From the NCBI RefSeq assembly GCF_003854275.1, contig NZ_QTQP01000015.1:62001-126000 (forward strand): a DNA stretch of 64,000 nucleotides, written 5' to 3'. Positions 55,312-63,568 of this stretch are shown in pieces. The DNA comes from Burkholderia sp. Bp8963 (GTDB lineage Bacteria; Pseudomonadota; Gammaproteobacteria; Burkholderiales; Burkholderiaceae). Numbering within the stretch: the first letter of the stretch is position 1; the number at the start of each line of letters is the position of its first letter. Below the pieces are notes generated by a model that made no database searches, was not told the origin of the DNA, and saw nothing but the letters and a program-made list of their open reading frames with translations. The position numbers and the translations under genes are program-made.

Positions 55312-56785
55312 CCGGTGCGCCGCCCGGCCGCTGGCGCTCGCGTGCGCCGGTCTCGTGCTGCTGATCGGCGGCGCACGGTGCTTCGGAGCCGGTGCCGCCG
55401 CGCCCACCGGCACCGCCGGCGACGATTCGGCGCTAGACGGACTGGTCGATTCTGCGATGGACATTGTGCGGAGCCATGCAGACAGCGGAAGCGATGCCGC
55501 CGGCGACGGCGTTGCGTCGTATTCCGGACGGCGCTATGCCGAGGCCGCCATGACGCTTTATGACTACCGGCGCATGCCCGTCGTGCCGATGCCGCCGGGC
55601 ACCGCAACACCGAGCTGGCGCGCGCGCACTGACGTCGATTGGCAAGGTCGCTTCAAGGGCTTTGGTCCGTGGTCGTTTACCGTGAGTGACCGCTACAGCC
55701 TTCAACACGGCGAGTCTGACGACTGGTCGGCGAACTCACTCAGCCGCAATGATTTGCGCGAGCTGTATGCAACGTACTCGCCGGGGACCAGCCTCATGGA
55801 CGTTGGGCGCATCAACATCCGCGGCGGAGTCGCGGCCGGCTACAACCCGACCGACTACTTTCGGTCGCGCTCCGTCGTGGAGCGTGTGTCGCAGGATCCG
55901 GCGGTGCTGCGCGAGAACCGGCTCGGCACAGTCGCAGTACGCGTGCAGCAGGTCTATGCGCGCGGCGCGTGGTCCGCGACACTGGCGCCGCGCCTCGCGC
56001 CGACGCCCGCGGTGGATGTCCAGGGGCAGACTGGCTTGAAGCCGCAGTTCGGACGCACAAACAACAGCGCCCGGCTCAAGCTCGACGCGAATTACGCGAT
56101 CGCGCCGAACTTCTCGCCCGAAGTGTCGATGCTGTTTGAAAAGGATCGCAATCTGCTCGGGCTGAACCTGACGCGCGCGCTCGGCGACCGCGTGACCGGC
56201 GTGCTCGAGTGGAGCGGCGGATGGCAACGGAATCTGCTGGCGCGTGCGTATGCGGCGGGCGTGGCCGAGGGGCGGTTCCCGGCGAACTTCCGGCCGCTGC
56301 TGCCTTACGACAATGCGCTGAGGTTCAGGCAGGACCTCGCCGTCGGCCTCAGCTTGCCGATCAACGGCAACCTCGACGTGTCTGTCGAATACGACTTCCA
56401 TCAGAGCGCGATGTCGTCCGGTGACTGGGACCGCTGGTTTGCCGCTGGCGCAGAGGCGCAGCGCTCGGGTAATGCGGCGCAGCTGGGCCAGTTGCAATAC
56501 CTGAGGCAGTTCGCGTTGGACGAGCAGGAACCGATGAGTCGGCAGAATCTGTTCTGGCGCGCCGAGTGGCGGAACTCGCTCGCGCCGAACGTGACCCTCG
56601 TCTACCTCGGCATCGTGAATCTGCACGATCGCTCGTCATTACAACAGTTGACGGCGCGATGGGATTATTCGAGGCAGTGGTCGTTCTCGGCGATTGTCAA
56701 CCGCTATCTCGGCGGAGCTGCGACCGAGTACGGCAGCTATCAGACGAACATGGGCGTGCTGGCAAGCGCGATCTTCTACTTCTAA
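55301..56785 (+). CDS. Outer-membrane beta-barrel protein
   Basis: A 494-residue exported protein. The signal peptide covers about residues 7-30 (LALACAGLVLLIGGARCFGA). The body is rich in alternating aromatic/polar strands with tight turns (YSLQHGESDDW, LSLPINGNLDVSVEYDFH, SLAPNVTLVYLGIVNLHD) and the last residue is Phe (AIFYF), the usual outer-membrane barrel end. I do not recognise a family by name, but similar barrels accompany LolA-like proteins in exporter loci. It probably receives cargo from the ABC/LolA-like pair or anchors the product at the surface. Confidence 0.82.
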   Translation: MRPDRCAARPLALACAGLVLLIGGARCFGAGAAAPTGTAGDDSALDGLVDSAMDIVRSHADSGSDAAGDGVASYSGRRYAEAAMTLYDYRRMPVVPMPPGTATPSWRARTDVDWQGRFKGFGPWSFTVSDRYSLQHGESDDWSANSLSRNDLRELYATYSPGTSLMDVGRINIRGGVAAGYNPTDYFRSRSVVERVSQDPAVLRENRLGTVAVRVQQVYARGAWSATLAPRLAPTPAVDVQGQTGLKPQFGRTNNSARLKLDANYAIAPNFSPEVSMLFEKDRNLLGLNLTRALGDRVTGVLEWSGGWQRNLLARAYAAGVAEGRFPANFRPLLPYDNALRFRQDLAVGLSLPINGNLDVSVEYDFHQSAMSSGDWDRWFAAGAEAQRSGNAAQLGQLQYLRQFALDEQEPMSRQNLFWRAEWRNSLAPNVTLVYLGIVNLHDRSSLQQLTARWDYSRQWSFSAIVNRYLGGAATEYGSYQTNMGVLASAIFYF

Positions 56786-56805
56786 CCCTAATACGCCTAA
56801 TATCG

Positions 56806-57900
56806 ATGACAACAAGTCGCAGACTCGCCAACTGGCCGAAACTTCCGGCCCGGGTCGTCGCGGGCCTGTTCGCAGCGTGCTACGCGGCCGGTACTCCGCA
56901 TGCGGCCGATGCGTGCGTACCGGCCGCGAATGCTGGCGTGAGCCAGCTCATCGGCCCGGCGACGCCGGAAGTCCAGAGCCTGCCGTGGCTCGTCTGGTAT
57001 CCGACGGACGTACCCGAGCAGCCGAAGAGCGAGGGCCGCACCCGCTTCGCCGCCGCGCGCGACGCCGTGCCGCGTTCCGGCCGGTACCCGTTGATCGTGC
57101 TGTCGCACGGTTCCGGCGGAACGCCGATGACGCACTGGAAAACAGCGCGCTACTTCGCGCGACGCGGCTATGTAGTATTGGCGATCGTGCATCGGGACGA
57201 CAACGCCGTCGACTCGTCGGGGAGTTCAACGCTGGAAGTCTGGCGCGCCCGCCCGAAGCAATGGTCTGCTGCGCTGGATGCGCTGCTCGCGTCGCACTAT
57301 GCGCAGTTTATCGACCGGCAGCGGATCGCCGCCGTTGGATTCTCGGCAGGCGCTTATACGGCACTCGCGGTGGGTGGCGCGCGTCCATCGTCGCTTGCGC
57401 TAGACGACTATTGTCTCGCCCATCCGCAAAGCGACGTTCTCTGCGTCCAGTACGGACCATTGCGCCGGGCCGGCGTACGCGTCGAACGCTGGCTCGATAT
57501 GCGGCAGGAATCGCTCGACGTGTCGAAGGACGCCCGCGTGCGTGCTGTCGTTGCGATGGCGCCTCCCGGCGCCGCGCTGTTTGCTGCGACGGGACTGCGG
57601 CAACTAGACGTGCCTACGCTGTTGCTGCAGGGTGATCGCGACGACGTGCTGAAATATCCCAACGATGCACGCTATCTCGCATCCGTACTCCGCGAGCGCG
57701 TTGAATACCACACCGTGCCGGGCGGCCACTTCGTGTTTGTGTCGATCGATCCGGCGTGGTTGCGCAACACCCGGCCAGATGCCAACGCGGAAGACGAAAC
57801 GGCGGCGCTGCGCACTGCGAACCAGCTAACGGCGACATTCCTCGCGCGCGCGCTGGCGGATCCTAAACAACCAGACAGTCGCTCACGGAAGTGCTTCTGA
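56806..57900 (+). CDS. Alpha/beta hydrolase (dienelactone-hydrolase-like), probably exported
   Basis: A 364-residue serine hydrolase. A hydrophobic segment at about residues 17-35 (ARVVAGLFAACYAAGTPHAA) suggests a signal peptide. The oxyanion segment is VLSHGSGG, the nucleophile is in AVGFSAGAYTAL, the Asp in LLQGDRDDV and the His in PGGHFVF. Family members cleave esters, lactones or platelet-activating-factor-type acetyl groups. It could release or modify the cluster product outside the cytoplasm. A similar protein follows as the next gene. Confidence 0.85.
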   Translation: MTTSRRLANWPKLPARVVAGLFAACYAAGTPHAADACVPAANAGVSQLIGPATPEVQSLPWLVWYPTDVPEQPKSEGRTRFAAARDAVPRSGRYPLIVLSHGSGGTPMTHWKTARYFARRGYVVLAIVHRDDNAVDSSGSSTLEVWRARPKQWSAALDALLASHYAQFIDRQRIAAVGFSAGAYTALAVGGARPSSLALDDYCLAHPQSDVLCVQYGPLRRAGVRVERWLDMRQESLDVSKDARVRAVVAMAPPGAALFAATGLRQLDVPTLLLQGDRDDVLKYPNDARYLASVLRERVEYHTVPGGHFVFVSIDPAWLRNTRPDANAEDETAALRTANQLTATFLARALADPKQPDSRSRKCF

Positions 57901-57928
57901 CTGTCGCATCGTGCAATTTACCGCTCAT

Positions 57929-58960
57929 ATGAACGCAACCTTGACCACACGCAACACGACCGACACCCGTCAAGAAGCGGGCGCGTCAGCATCTGCCGCC
58001 GAAGCCTGTCCGGTCGGTTTTCGCCAGCGCACGCTGAAGTTCGGGCGCGCGCCCTTGCCCGTCGGACTTTGGTATCCGACCGACGAGCCGGAGCACATGC
58101 AGTTTTTTGGACCGTTTTCGATGCGTGTCGCGCTTGACGCGACACCGCGGCAAGGCAACGGGCATCTTGTCGTGATCTCGCATGGCTCGAAGGGAAATCA
58201 CCTCGGCCACCGCGGCACCGCACGCGAGCTTGCGGCCGCCGGCTACGTCGTCGCCGCGCCGTTGCATCCGCATGACAACTATCTCGACGACAGCCAGAGT
58301 GGTACGCCCGCGCTTTGGCGCGACCGTCCGGCTCATCTGCGCACCGTCGTCGACGTGGTGCTGTCGGATCCGGCGTTCGGACCTCTGCTGGTGCCGGACG
58401 CGTGCGGCGTGATGGGATTCTCGCTAGGTGGCTATACGGCACTGAGCGTGCTGGGCGCGCGCGCCAGCGTGCACGCGCTGGCCGATCACCGCCGGCGCCA
58501 TCCGGACGATCTGTTGCCGGTCGCACCCGACGATGCCGGGCTTTCTCCCGGCGAACTGGACGCGATGCTTGCCGCGCATCCGGACGCGTTCGCGTCGGAA
58601 CACGACGCGCGTTTCAAGGCCGCCGTGCTGCTCGCGCCGTTGTGCGCGCTGTTTGCGGACGCCGATCTGCGTGCGATCGACGTGCCGGTGTCGCTATTTT
58701 GCGCCGAACGCGACGACGTGCTGCGCGAGCCGTATCACGCGCATCGGCTCGCCGCGTTGCTGCCATGCTTGAGGCGTTTCGAGTGCGTGGCGTCGGCCGG
58801 ACATTTCTCGTTCCTGACGCCGTTCCCCGGCGCACTTCACGACGAGCTGCCGGTGCTCGCGCGCGACGCGCCCGACTTCGATCGCGGCGCGTTCCACGAG
58901 CGACTGAATCGGCAGATTGTGTCGTTTTTCGACGACGCGCTGCGAGGAGGGCGGTCGTGA
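57929..58960 (+). CDS. Second alpha/beta hydrolase, cytosolic
   Basis: A 343-residue serine hydrolase related to the preceding one: VISHGSKGNHLG, the nucleophile in GVMGFSLGGYTALSVL, Asp in LFCAERDDVL and His in SAGHFSFL. It lacks a signal peptide, so the pair could act on either side of the inner membrane. The start is ambiguous: ATG 57929 was chosen; a GTG at 57911 in frame is equally possible since neither has a strong ribosome site. Its stop overlaps the GTG of the thioesterase gene (GTGA). Confidence 0.82.
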   Translation: MNATLTTRNTTDTRQEAGASASAAEACPVGFRQRTLKFGRAPLPVGLWYPTDEPEHMQFFGPFSMRVALDATPRQGNGHLVVISHGSKGNHLGHRGTARELAAAGYVVAAPLHPHDNYLDDSQSGTPALWRDRPAHLRTVVDVVLSDPAFGPLLVPDACGVMGFSLGGYTALSVLGARASVHALADHRRRHPDDLLPVAPDDAGLSPGELDAMLAAHPDAFASEHDARFKAAVLLAPLCALFADADLRAIDVPVSLFCAERDDVLREPYHAHRLAALLPCLRRFECVASAGHFSFLTPFPGALHDELPVLARDAPDFDRGAFHERLNRQIVSFFDDALRGGRS

Positions 58961-59412
58961 CGACGAACGTGATGACCGGAGGTGGGGGCAACTACGAAGC
59001 GTGGCTCGGCGAATTGCTTGAAAGTATTCCGTTCCTGCAGTATCTCGGCGCGCAGCTGGTGCGATGCGGTTGCGGCGAAGCGGTACTGCACCTCGACGTG
59101 CAGGCGCATCATCGCAATAGCTGGGGCGTCGCGCACGGCGGTCTCGTGATGACATTGCTCGATTCGGCGATGGGGCTGGCCGCACAGAATCCCGGTTCGG
59201 GAACCTCGCCCGGCATGGCGACAGTCCAGATGAGCTCGCAGTTCATTCACGGGGCGGCGGGCCGTCTCGTGGCAAGGGCAAGAGTCGTACACCGCAGTTT
59301 GGCGCTAGTATTCTGCGAGGCGTCCGTTGTCGACAGTCGCGAAAGCCTGTGTGCCCAGGGTATGGCCGCGTTCAAACGGCTATCTGTGTCGCCTTCGAAA
59401 TCTGGCGCCTGA
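58957..59412 (+). CDS. Hotdog-fold thioesterase, PaaI-like
   Basis: A 151-residue single-hotdog thioesterase. The family signature is HHRNSWGVAHGGLVMTLLDSAMGLAA, with the catalytic Asp in the LLDSAMG helix and His/Gly in VAHGG. It hydrolyses acyl-CoA or acyl-carrier thioesters. The start is GTG 58957, chosen because gaggagg (58944-58950) sits at ideal spacing; the ATG at 58972 is internal. Last gene of the block; it could release the product or clear misloaded carrier protein. Confidence 0.88.
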   Translation: MTTNVMTGGGGNYEAWLGELLESIPFLQYLGAQLVRCGCGEAVLHLDVQAHHRNSWGVAHGGLVMTLLDSAMGLAAQNPGSGTSPGMATVQMSSQFIHGAAGRLVARARVVHRSLALVFCEASVVDSRESLCAQGMAAFKRLSVSPSKSGA

Positions 59413-59708
59413 GGACAGGGAATCTCATGACTTTGACACCGGCGCGGCGCGAGCTGTCCTCGAGCGATGCTTAAAAAAATGCCGTTCGGCCTGTCGGGCG
59501 AACGGCATCTCGAATCGGAATCCTGTGAACGTGATCAACGTCACAGACCGCATCATACGAGCGACGCCGATCGCATCGCATCGGGTGTTTCCCTACAACT
59601 TCTTACAACGCAATACAGGCGTGCCCGATGCGCTCGCGCGCGTCGTTTTCACACGCGTCCGACCCCGCCGCCGCACGCCATGGCGGTGAACTGAATCGCA
59701 CGAGCATT
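59413..59708. other. Right boundary region of the block with terminator and palindrome
   Basis: No gene. Bases 59479-59488 (atgccgttcg) pair with 59499-59508 (cgaacggcat); the six A's before it (59474-59479) make this a good intrinsic terminator for leftward transcription, i.e. for the eamA-like gene, about 200 bases after its stop. At 59525-59544 is an imperfect 20-bp palindrome, gtgaacgtgatcaacgtcac. I found no direct repeat matching the left edge of the block. Confidence 0.6.
59474..59508 (-). terminator. Intrinsic terminator for the leftward eamA-like gene
   Basis: Read on the minus strand, atgccgttcg, a ten-base loop and cgaacggcat are followed by a run of six or seven T's. It also faces the end of the biosynthetic block and could block read-through into it. 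Confidence 0.85.
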
Positions 59709-60611
59709 TCAGCTTCCGGCGGCCATCCGGCGCCCCGGCACGATGCGCCAGCCGAGGTTGACGCCGGCCGCCGCGAGCAAAATCAGCAGCGCGCCGAGCA
59801 CCTGCGTCCACGCGAGCGTCTGCCCGAACGCGATGCGGTCGACCGCGATCGCGACGACCGGATAGACGAACGACAGCGCGCCCGTCATCGCGGTCGGCAG
59901 CTTCTGGATCGCGCCGTACAGCAACACGTACATCACGCCCGTGTTCACGACGCCGAGCGCGACGAGGTCGAGCCATTGCGCGGGCGTCGCGGGCAGCGTG
60001 TCGAAGTGCGCGAACGGCGCGAGCATCACGACGCCGAGCCCGACCTGCAGTAGCGCGAGCAGATGCGGCGGCGTGCCCTTCAGGTGCTTCGTGATGATCG
60101 ACGACAGCGCATACAGGAACGCCGCGCCGAGCGCGAGCGCGACGCCTTCGAGGTAGGCGCCCGGCACCGCGAGCACGGCCGGCTCGACACGCACCACGCA
60201 GACGAGGCCGACGAACGCGAGCAGCATCCACGCGAGCGTCGACGCGGTGACCCGCTCGCGGAACACGATCGCGCCGAGCGCGACGAGCATGAACGGCTGC
60301 GTGTTGTAGACGGCGGTCGCCATCGAGATCGATGCGCGCGAATACGCGGCGAACAGCAGCAGCCAGTTCGCGACGATCGCGACGCTGCCGAGCGCGGTGA
60401 GGCCGAGCATGCGCCACGAGAACAGCGAGCGGCGCAACAGGCCGAACGCCGCGCAGACGAGCACGAGCGTCGCGCCGCCGAACACGCAGCGGAAGAACAC
60501 CACGTTGGCGAGCGGCTGCCGCGACGACATCACGAGCCAGCCGATCGTGCCGGACATCAGCATTGCAGCGACCATCTCGGCGGCGCCGCGGCGAATTTCG
60601 TTCGAGGTCAT
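59709..60611 (-). CDS. EamA-family (DMT) transporter
   Basis: A 300-residue inner-membrane protein with about ten predicted spans and the two internal EamA repeats (each ending in a Pro/Gly-rich stretch, for example VYNTQPFMLVALGAIVFRER and LSFVYPVVAIAVDRIAFGQT). Family members export amino acids or related metabolites. The ATG at 60611 is preferred to a GTG one codon upstream. It is divergent from an Lrp-type regulator gene 112 bases away, the usual arrangement for Lrp-controlled amino acid exporters. Confidence 0.92.
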   Translation of the reverse strand: MTSNEIRRGAAEMVAAMLMSGTIGWLVMSSRQPLANVVFFRCVFGGATLVLVCAAFGLLRRSLFSWRMLGLTALGSVAIVANWLLLFAAYSRASISMATAVYNTQPFMLVALGAIVFRERVTASTLAWMLLAFVGLVCVVRVEPAVLAVPGAYLEGVALALGAAFLYALSSIITKHLKGTPPHLLALLQVGLGVVMLAPFAHFDTLPATPAQWLDLVALGVVNTGVMYVLLYGAIQKLPTAMTGALSFVYPVVAIAVDRIAFGQTLAWTQVLGALLILLAAAGVNLGWRIVPGRRMAAGS

Positions 60612-60722
60612 CACAGTTTCCGTTGAGGGATTGGATGACTTCGATTCTAGGAACTTGCTTTCGCGATCTCCACGACTAAACTGAAGCGAATCCGCCGCTT
60701 CACCTTCGAAAGCAAAGCCACC

Positions 60723-61214
60723 ATGACCAAACGCCTTTCACCCCCTGCGGTCGCGTCGCTCGACGCGACCGACCGCGCGATCCTCGCCGCGCTCGCCGAC
60801 GATGCGCGCATCGCGACCAGCGAGCTCGCGCGGCAGATCGGCCTGTCGGCGCCCGCCACCGCCGACCGCGTGCGGCGGCTCGAAGCGCAGGGCGTGATCG
60901 CGGGCTTCACGGTCGAGCTCGATCCGCGCGCGCTCGGCTACACGCTGCAGGCGATCGTCCGCGTGAAGCCGCTGCCCGGGCAGTTGCATCTCGTCGAGGA
61001 GCTGTTGCGGCGCATTCCCGAGTTCGTCGAATGCGACAAGGTGACGGGCGACGACTGCTTCATCTGCCGGCTCTACCTGCGCACGATCGAGCAGCTCGAC
61101 GGGATCCTGTCGAAGGTGACGGAGCGCGCGGAAACCAGCACCGCGATCGTCAAGTCGACGCCCGTGCCGCGCCGGCTGCCGCCGCTCGCAGACGACGACA
61201 CGGCGCGCCGCTGA
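60723..61214 (+). CDS. Lrp/AsnC-family transcriptional regulator
   Basis: A 163-residue regulator. The helix-turn-helix is in RIATSELARQIGLSAPATAD and RVRRLEAQGVIAGF; the C-terminal RAM domain (about residues 70-145) binds amino acids and forms octamers, with CDKVTGDDCFICRLYLRTIE. It probably controls the divergent EamA transporter in response to an amino acid. The shared intergenic region 60612-60722 should contain its operator. Confidence 0.93.
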   Translation: MTKRLSPPAVASLDATDRAILAALADDARIATSELARQIGLSAPATADRVRRLEAQGVIAGFTVELDPRALGYTLQAIVRVKPLPGQLHLVEELLRRIPEFVECDKVTGDDCFICRLYLRTIEQLDGILSKVTERAETSTAIVKSTPVPRRLPPLADDDTARR

Positions 61215-61239
61215 CGTGCGGCCGGCTCATGCGACCGGC

Positions 61240-62136
61240 TCATGCGACCTGATCACGCGCCTCGAAGAACGCCAGTATCTCGTCGATCAGGTCGACGGGC
61301 GCCTCTTCCGGAATGTAGTGCCCGCATTCGACCGCGCGGCCGCTGACGTCGCGCGCGACGCGCCGCCATTCGTCGAGCGGATCGAAGCAACGGCCGACGA
61401 TCCCGTTCTGGCCCCACAGCACGCGCAGCGGGCACGCAACCTTGTTGCCGCGCTCGAGATCCTCGCGATCGTGCTCGAGATCGATCGTCGCCGACGCGCG
61501 ATAGTCCTCACACATCGCATGCACGGCGCCCGGCTGCGCGAGCGCGGCGCGATACGCGTTCAGCGATTCGGGCGCGAACGGCGCAAGGCCCGCCGAGCGG
61601 TTGCCCATCACGCGCTCGATATACGCATCGGTGTTGCCGCCGATCAGCGTCTCCGGCAGCGGCTCGGGCTGGATCAGGAAGAACCAGTGGAAGTACGCGG
61701 TCGCGAACGCGCGATCGGTCTTCTCGTACATCGCGAGCGTCGGCGCGATGTCGAGCAGCATCATCCGTTCGACCGCGTCGGCGTGATCGAGCGCGAGCCG
61801 GTGCGCGACGCGCGCGCCGCGATCGTGCGCGCACACGTAGAAGCGTTCGAAGCCGAACTGCCGCATCACCGCAACCTGGTCGGCCGCCATCGCGCGCTTC
61901 GAATACGGCGTGTGCTGCGCATCGCTCTCGGGTTTGCCCGACGCGCCATAGCCGCGCAGGTCGGTCGCGATCACCGTGAAATGATTCGCGAGCGTCGCGG
62001 CGACGCGATGCCAGATCATATGGGTTTGCGGATGGCCATGCAGCAGCAGAAGCGGCGGCCCCGCGCCTCCTTTGACGCCGAAGATGTCGGTGTCCTGCAC
62101 CGTTACGCGAAACGGTACGAATGCCTCAAACGACAT
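61240..62136 (-). CDS. Haloacetate/fluoroacetate dehalogenase-like hydrolase
   Basis: A 298-residue alpha/beta hydrolase with the fluoroacetate dehalogenase signature. The nucleophile is Asp105 in CAHDRGARVAHRLALDH, followed by Arg106 and Arg109 that bind the carboxylate; His150-Trp151 in AYFHWFFLIQPEPLPE and Tyr212 form the halide pocket; Asp129 (LLDIAPT) and His273 (ECGHY) complete the triad. These match, by position, the residues I recall for the Rhodopseudomonas enzyme RPA1163. It should remove halide from haloacetates, fluoroacetate activity being possible but not certain. It converges with the Lrp gene (25-base gap). Confidence 0.88.
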   Translation of the reverse strand: MSFEAFVPFRVTVQDTDIFGVKGGAGPPLLLLHGHPQTHMIWHRVAATLANHFTVIATDLRGYGASGKPESDAQHTPYSKRAMAADQVAVMRQFGFERFYVCAHDRGARVAHRLALDHADAVERMMLLDIAPTLAMYEKTDRAFATAYFHWFFLIQPEPLPETLIGGNTDAYIERVMGNRSAGLAPFAPESLNAYRAALAQPGAVHAMCEDYRASATIDLEHDREDLERGNKVACPLRVLWGQNGIVGRCFDPLDEWRRVARDVSGRAVECGHYIPEEAPVDLIDEILAFFEARDQVA

Positions 62137-62444
62137 GGTGTGTTTCTCGTTGGATTGTTATAGGCGGCTATTGTAGGAGCGCGCTCGAAACCGCACAGCG
62201 ACGTGGATACCCGAATTCGTAGAAAGAGAGCACTCACTCGATTGCGCGCGTTCGGCGTAATTTGATACGCTCGCATGCAATCGCACGACCGTTCGTATTA
62301 TTATGAAACGCCGCCCTTGCCCGGGCGGCGGCACCGGATACACTCGAAGCGCCGTTCGCGCGCCGCGCACGATCGCGATCTGCCTGGCATAAGACCGGCG
62401 TCAGCGCTGAAGCGCCACCGCCGGTCGACAAATGGAGACTTCAC
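62137..62444. other. Intergenic region before the nitronate monooxygenase gene
   Basis: These 308 bases contain no gene. A hairpin cgccgccc (62309-62316)/gggcggcg (62323-62330) with a six-base loop is followed on the minus strand by tttcataataata, so it could terminate leftward transcription, or form part of the leader of the rightward gene. A good ribosome site ggagac precedes the ATG at 62445. Confidence 0.45.
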
Positions 62445-63404
62445 ATGGCACTGCCCGCCGTCCTGCAGCAGCTGACGCTGCCCGTCATCGCGTCGCCGAT
62501 GTTCATCGTCAGCTACCCCGAACTCGTGCTCGCGCAATGCAAGGCGGGCATCGTCGGTTCGTTTCCCGCGCTGAACGCGCGCCCGGCCGAAGTGCTCGAC
62601 GAGTGGCTCACGCAGATCCAGACCGAACTCGCCGACCACAAGGCGAAGCATCCCGATGCGGTGATCGGCCCGATCGCGGTCAACCAGATCGTCCACCAGT
62701 CGAACGCGCGGCTCGAGCACGACGTCCGCGTGTGCGTCGATCACAAGGTGCCGATCTTCATCACGAGCCTGCGCGCGCCCGCGCGCGAGATCGTCGATGC
62801 GGTGCATAGCTACGGCGGCATCGTGCTGCATGACGTGATCAACCTGCGTCACGCGCAAAAGGCGCTCGAAGCGGGTGTCGACGGGCTGATCCTCGTCGCG
62901 GCCGGCGCGGGCGGCCACGCGGGCACGACGTCGCCGTTCGCGCTCGTCGGCGAAGTGCGCAGGATGTTCGACGGCCCGATCGTGCTGTCCGGCGCGATCG
63001 CAAACGGCGGCTCGATCCTCGCCGCGCAAGCGATGGGCGCCGACCTCGCGTACATGGGCACGCGCTTCATCGCGACGCAGGAAGCGCACGCGGTCGAGGA
63101 CTACAAGCGCGCGATCCTCAGCGCGAAATCCGCCGACATCATCTATACGAACCTGTTCACCGGCGTGCACGGCAACTACATCCGCGAGAGCATCGAGAAG
63201 GCCGGCCTCGATCCGGACGCGCTGCCGGAATCCGACAAGTCGAAGATGAATTTCGGCGGCGACAAGGCGAAGGCGTGGAAGGACATCTGGGGCGCGGGCC
63301 AGGCCGTCGGCCTGATGGACGACCTGCCGAGCGTCGGCGCGCTCGTCGCGCGCCTGAAGAGCGAATACGACGCCGCGAAGGCGCGGCTCGGCATCGCGCG
63401 CTGA
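62445..63404 (+). CDS. Nitronate monooxygenase family flavoprotein
   Basis: A 319-residue FMN-dependent TIM-barrel enzyme (class with 2-nitropropane dioxygenase). Seen are VIASPMFIVSYPELVLAQ, GLILVAAGAGGHAGTTSPFA with the catalytic His in GGHAG, and the FMN-phosphate loop LSGAIANGGSILAAQAMGAD followed by MGTRFIATQE. It oxidises propionate 3-nitronate or other nitroalkanes. The C-terminal region from residue 230 is charged and probably helical. A strong terminator follows. Confidence 0.92.
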   Translation: MALPAVLQQLTLPVIASPMFIVSYPELVLAQCKAGIVGSFPALNARPAEVLDEWLTQIQTELADHKAKHPDAVIGPIAVNQIVHQSNARLEHDVRVCVDHKVPIFITSLRAPAREIVDAVHSYGGIVLHDVINLRHAQKALEAGVDGLILVAAGAGGHAGTTSPFALVGEVRRMFDGPIVLSGAIANGGSILAAQAMGADLAYMGTRFIATQEAHAVEDYKRAILSAKSADIIYTNLFTGVHGNYIRESIEKAGLDPDALPESDKSKMNFGGDKAKAWKDIWGAGQAVGLMDDLPSVGALVARLKSEYDAAKARLGIAR

Positions 63405-63464
63405 CGCACGCGCCGGTGGTGGCGGCCGGCGACGCGTCGCCGCCGCGCAATCGTCGGACAAAAC

Positions 63465-63498
63465 AAAAAGCGCGAACCGCAACGGTTCGCGCTTTTTT
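63465..63498. terminator. Bidirectional intrinsic terminator
   Basis: aaaaagcgcgaaccg (63465-63479), loop caa, cggttcgcgcttttt (63483-63497) is a near-perfect stem with an A-run on the left and a T-run on the right. It lies between the nitronate monooxygenase and the leftward LysR gene and should end both transcripts. Confidence 0.95.
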
Positions 63499-63568
63499 CA
63501 TGGCCCGCCCGAAACGTGGAGAAGCGCAGCGGAAAGCGCGACGGCGAAGTGCGGCGGGAAAGCGCGGC

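Noticed and set aside
59413..59708. Attachment-site duplicate for the accessory block
   Set aside because: I compared it by eye with 39023-39278 and saw no shared direct repeat, and there is no tRNA end at either edge.
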